In this document: positions 60,856-64,000 of the stretch, one piece after another | How the letters are laid out: the number at the start of each line of letters is the position of its first letter | How positions within the stretch are numbered: position 1 is the first letter of the stretch | From: Tillus elongatus | Taxonomy: Eukaryota > Arthropoda > Insecta > Coleoptera > Cleridae | Length of the DNA stretch: 64,000 nt | Assembly (NCBI GenBank): GCA_964006375.1 | Contig: OZ023265.1 | Span: forward strand, 162,962,118 to 163,026,117 | Direction: 5' to 3' | The notes under the pieces: generated by a model | The model's input: only the letters and a program-made list of their open reading frames with translations | Database searches by the model: none | Told to the model about the DNA's origin: nothing | Translations under genes and position numbers: made by a program

Positions 60856-61290
60856 TTCTTAGTTAGAAACGCGAAACCGAAGAGGGAGAATTTACGTCGA
60901 AGCCGCATCTGAACGGACGTGGTTATTGAACTTATTTTATTACTCTCTACTTGACAGTTTTTACGAGTGTTTATCTAATTCACAGGCAAAAAAAAAATAA
61001 CGGGCTTGAGATGAGAGGAGCCGCCCGATTCAAGGTAGTTTCGTTCTTAATCGATCTAAAAATATATATGCTTTCATAGGCATCAGGCATGGATTTCTGT
61101 CAAATATTTTTAATAAGTTTCAAATTATCTTTATGAATGTGGTGGTTATTATCCCATATATTTTGTGCCACCCATGACTTCTCTACACTGCCGTATTGCA
61201 AATGTGCGAGATGTTCACGGAGTCTGGTAATTATATTTCTTCTAGTCTGCCGACATTTCAGTCGTTTTGTCTTTATCTTTAGTATTACCT
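60853..61290 (-). pseudogene. Penelope-like element, GIY-YIG endonuclease C-terminus
   Basis: Minus strand from ~61275 reads RLKCRQTRRNIITRLREHLA, then SVEKSWVAQNIWDNNHHIHK and DNLKLIKNI, a stop, and DAYESIYIFRSIKNETTLNR with AAPLISSPLF. This is the C-terminal part of the GIY-YIG nuclease of Penelope-like elements: the Arg in the 'TRLREH' helix, the catalytic Glu in YESIYI, and the Asn-Arg end. The reverse transcriptase is missing. About 150 bp of 3' sequence follow, with CTTCGGTTTCGCGTTTC, up to a (TA)n tract at 60770-60852. Confidence 0.7.
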
Positions 61291-61320
61291 AACAAATTTC
61301 TTAAATTATTTTTTGTGCAA

Positions 61321-61323
61321 AAA

Positions 61324-61411
<88 letters not shown>

Positions 61412-61460
61412 TTTAACTTCTCCTGGATGTGGGTTTTAGGGGGCCTAGTTTGCAATGCGA
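61321..61460 (+). repeat. (TA)n core and interrupted hairpin flank
   Basis: (TA)n 61325-61407, then TCCTGGATGTGGGTTTTAGG and GGGCCTAGTTTGC, where the expected GCTCATTTGAAGAAA is replaced by unrelated sequence with a hammerhead. The same flank is uninterrupted at 63488-63560. Confidence 0.7.
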
Positions 61461-61472
61461 TAACAGTCAGTA

Positions 61473-61517
61473 GCGTGCTGATGATGAATTGGGACGGTTC
61501 GAAACTGCAGTCCACGC
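61473..61517 (+). ncRNA. Hammerhead ribozyme, intact core
   Basis: 45 nt: helix I GCGUG/CACGC (5 perfect GC-rich pairs), core CUGAUGA, helix II formed by GAAU and GGUUC segments around a GGGAC-type loop, GAAA, helix III of 2 bp around loop UGCA, and cleavage triplet GUC. All conserved core bases are present. It sits in a ~150-bp insert between two (TA)n tracts and is probably the end of a Penelope-like element or a related retroelement. Confidence 0.75.
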
Positions 61518-61600
61518 AAACCAATAAGAAATCACAAACGTACAGCAAACAAATACAGTGTATATTTAAAAGGGATTACAGTGTAGTGCAATATTCCAAA

Positions 61601-61870
<270 letters not shown>

Positions 61871-61979
61871 TAATTTTTTATTCCTTTATATACTATTCTT
61901 TCTATTTTAGCAAAGATATGAATTTGAGTACCCTGTGAGTTTCAATCAAGATGTAACAAAATTCTTTCCTAGTCGTATT

Positions 61980-63130
61980 TTTGGCTCGGACGCACTCTTT
62001 TGCAAACAAAAAACATAAGCGTCAACATCCTATCCAAAATGATAGTGTTGAAGTGCCTATGCCTGGTCACCCTTTAATGAATAACAGGCAATCTGTATGA
62101 AAAATGGCTCAAGAAAGTGGTGTGTTAAAAAGTAGTGTTCATCGGATTATCAATGCTTGGTTTCAAAGCAAAATGTCAAAATTTTTGTGCTTTAATTTGT
62201 AGTAAATGAACAAATCTTGGCAGATTATGGGGAGAAGTTATTTAAATATGAGAGATGAAGGTTCAAGATGGTTGTGTAAATGCTTGTGGCCGCACAGAAG
62301 TTAAGTAAATACGAAAATTCTTACAAAATCGGAAAAGTGATAGTTCACCACAAGTGTTTGAAGTTCAGAGTTTGGCATTTTTATTAAAATCGTGTAATGA
62401 ACAAGCACAAGCTTCAGCTTATTTGTATAGCACATTATATGAATCTTATAGTCAAATATACTTACTTACTAGTAAAAAGAACCTCGGTGGTTCAGGGGTA
62501 AGAACGTGTGCCTCTGAACCGAAGGGTACTGGGTTCGATCCCAGGGTACTCCTTCCACTTTTTCAGTACAAACTGTAAAATTAACATCAACCGAGGTTCT
62601 GGCATTGTATTTGAGCAAGTCGAATGTCTGCACGTTCCGCCCTTCGGAGGGGGCGTAAAGCCGTCGGTCCCGTGTCCATGCGATGTTGGGCACGTTGAAG
62701 ATCCCTACCCTCCTTACAGAAAGATAGGGGTTCGGCAAAATTTCCAGGATAGTGAGGTGAAACTGCTCCCTGGCGTCGGTGATTGGCCATAGTCGCGGAA
62801 ATAGGCGACGTTAAAGAAACAAAAACACACAAACACATATACTAGTAAAAAAAACATGAGTTTCATCAATTCAAGATAACACTTGTCCGAAAATTAACCG
62901 AAGATGATCCGGGTCGACGTTTACAGTTTTGTGAAAATTTAACTGAGCGTTTGATGAATGACTCAGCTCTACTTTAAAACATTTGTTTTTCTGATGAAAG
63001 TACGTTTATGTTGAACGGTGAAGTGAACAGTTATAATTGTCGTTATTGGAGTAACACAAACCCACACATCTTAGGTGACAGTTACACCCAAACGCCCCAA
63101 AAATTATGGGACCGCTTTCTGTTGAAGACA
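61980..63130 (+). pseudogene. IS630/mariner-like transposase remnant split by SINE
   Basis: N-terminal helix-turn-helix part at ~62075-62160 (NRQSV, stop, KMAQESGVLKSSVHRIINAW). After a SINE (62479-62839), ~62890-63125 encodes LTEDDPGRRLQFCENLTERL, a stop, NICFSDESTFMLNGEVNSYN and CRYWSNTNPHILGDSYTQTP. FSDES holds the second catalytic Asp of DDE_3-type transposases. The third acidic residue is not found. Related to 27063-27760, in which FSDE is FSNE. Confidence 0.65.
62479..62839 (+). mobile_element. tRNA-derived SINE, family 1, copy 2
   Basis: Same structure as 14919-15285 with few differences: A-box region TGGTTCAGGGGTAAGA, B box GGTTCGATCCC, body GGGGGCGTAAAGCCGTCGGT, CA-rich tail. It is flanked by identical 12-bp TACTAGTAAAAA at 62467-62478 and 62840-62851, so it inserted into the transposase remnant. 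Confidence 0.9.
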
Positions 63131-63400
63131 ATTTGAGAGATCTCTCTGAGGCCTGGGGTTGAACACACTGAGACTTTAGAGACGATCTCCAGCGAGATTT
63201 GGGGAGTAGACAGATTGAGGCCCCGTAATCGAGCTACAACAACCCAACCCACCTTTGTCCACCGCTCTAAGAAGTAGGCAGATTGAGGCCTTAGAGTGTC
63301 CTTACATATTTCCTTTACCTCTTGAAAATGGCTCCAAAAACATGAGCCGAAACGTCGAGTTTTAATAAATTCTAGACGCGGTTCAACTCGAAAACCAAGT
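63120..63400 (+). mobile_element. Penelope-type end with degenerate hammerhead
   Basis: Contains AGTAGACAGATTGAGGCC and a second AGTAGGCAGATTGAGGCC, then CTTGAAAATGGCTCCAAAAA, CATGAGCCGAAACGTCGAG. The layout is like a hammerhead (helix II GGCUC/GAGCC, GAAAC, GUC), but the core reads CUUGAAA where CUGAUGA is expected, so it is inactive. Confidence 0.4.
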
Positions 63401-63403
63401 ATA

Positions 63404-63493
<90 letters not shown>

Positions 63494-63610
63494 TTTAACT
63501 GCTCCTGGATGTGGGTTTCAGGGGGCCTAGTTTGCGCTCATTTGAAGAAATTCTTTCAAAATTCAAAAGTCGGGATCTCCTCATTAATGAATTTTTTAAA
63601 GAAAATTCAA
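63401..63610 (+). repeat. (TA)n core and hairpin end of modular repeat
   Basis: (TA)n 63409-63487, TCCTGGATGTGGGTTTCAGG, TTTGCGCTCATTTGAAGAAA, TCGGGATCTCCTCATTAATG and a hairpin at ~63585-63612. The sequence beyond (to ~63735) is shared with 61870-61990, unlike other copies. Confidence 0.7.
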
Positions 63611-63735
63611 TAAAAACCTTGTATGTAATTTTTTATTCCTTTATATACTATTCTTTCAAATTGAGCAAAGATATGAATTTGAATAGCCTGTGAGTTTCAA
63701 TCAAGATGTAAGAAAATTCTTTCGTAGTCATATTT

Positions 63736-64000
63736 TTGGCTGTATTAAAAACAGTTATTTATTGGCGAAAAATTATTCATAGTGATTTGCATTATTTATT
63801 ACGTGTTCCCCTCAAACGATTCGTTAACCTTTATCGAACCCATATGATATTTCTTAATTTAAACCAGACATTGTAGGCTAGGGAGCGGGGGACTACATCT
63901 GATTTACATTCCGTACATAAAGCAACCTTGGCGGAATCGGCAACATCATCGATCTCTATTAATAAAGTCGTCTCTAAATGCCGAAGACCTGATTTACCGT
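63736..64000. other. No gene seen
   Basis: No frame with recognised motif up to the window edge. Confidence 0.4.

Noticed and set aside
61010..61030. Second hAT terminal repeat (GAGGAGCCGCC) pairing with 1630
   Set aside because: Only 11 bases match, the distance is 59 kb, and the sequence lies inside the Penelope-like coding remnant.
63315..63365. Active hammerhead ribozyme
   Set aside because: Helix II and GAAAC-GUC are suggestive, but the core reads CUUGAAA where CUGAUGA is needed.

Overview
This window looks like repeat-dominated genomic DNA of an arthropod, most likely an insect. That is an inference from the mix of BEL/Pao, piggyBac, hAT, IS630/mariner-like, Penelope-like, RTE-like, LOA/R1-like and CR1/Jockey-like elements, and from two tRNA-derived SINE families. 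The DNA is AT-rich and holds more than twenty (TA)n tracts. I found no convincing host gene exon, rRNA or functional tRNA gene, and nothing resembling an operon. Most long open frames are transposon proteins; the rest are artefacts of dinucleotide repeats.

Layout. 0-14 kb: (TA)n and a perfect 278-bp (CA)n tract, an inverted pair of Penelope-type ends carrying hammerhead-ribozyme remnants, a hAT transposase remnant, an RTE-like 3' end, a three-unit ~415-bp tandem repeat, and many copies of a modular repeat built from a hairpin end, a (TA)n core, a body and an inverted end starting GGACGCAG. 14.9-17.5 kb: a SINE, a CR1/Jockey-like LINE copy and an RTE-type LINE C-terminus. 17.7-24.5 kb: more modular repeats, a broken piggyBac transposase, a fold-back element and a possible LTR/promoter. 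24.5-37 kb: an R1/LOA-like LINE remnant lacking its reverse transcriptase, an IS630/mariner-like transposase fragment, a second SINE family and a truncated LOA-like LINE, all among modular repeats. 37.2-46.9 kb: a Russian-doll nest. A ~420-bp tandem duplication of the modular repeat has a LINE in one unit's (TA)n tract, and that LINE is split by a very young BEL/Pao element with 565/563-bp LTRs and a CCTTG target duplication. 47-57 kb: three more copies of the first LINE family, one fused to an LOA-like LINE. 57-64 kb: gene-poor DNA, then a Penelope-rich stretch with a GIY-YIG endonuclease fragment, two hammerhead ribozyme motifs with intact cores, and a mariner-like transposase remnant interrupted by a SINE.

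The two observations I rate highest are: (1) hammerhead ribozyme motifs at 58899-58943 (- strand) and 61473-61517 (+ strand), where the core and all three helices can be read by eye, plus several decayed ones; (2) the BEL/Pao element, whose 1,307-residue Gag-Pol frame keeps protease, reverse transcriptase and RNase H but has lost the whole integrase in an internal deletion, although its LTRs are almost identical. A third is the modular (TA)n-core repeat family, which recurs throughout and carries a short segment that stays open in several independent copies.

All assignments are by eye, from motifs and from comparing copies inside the window. No database search was run.
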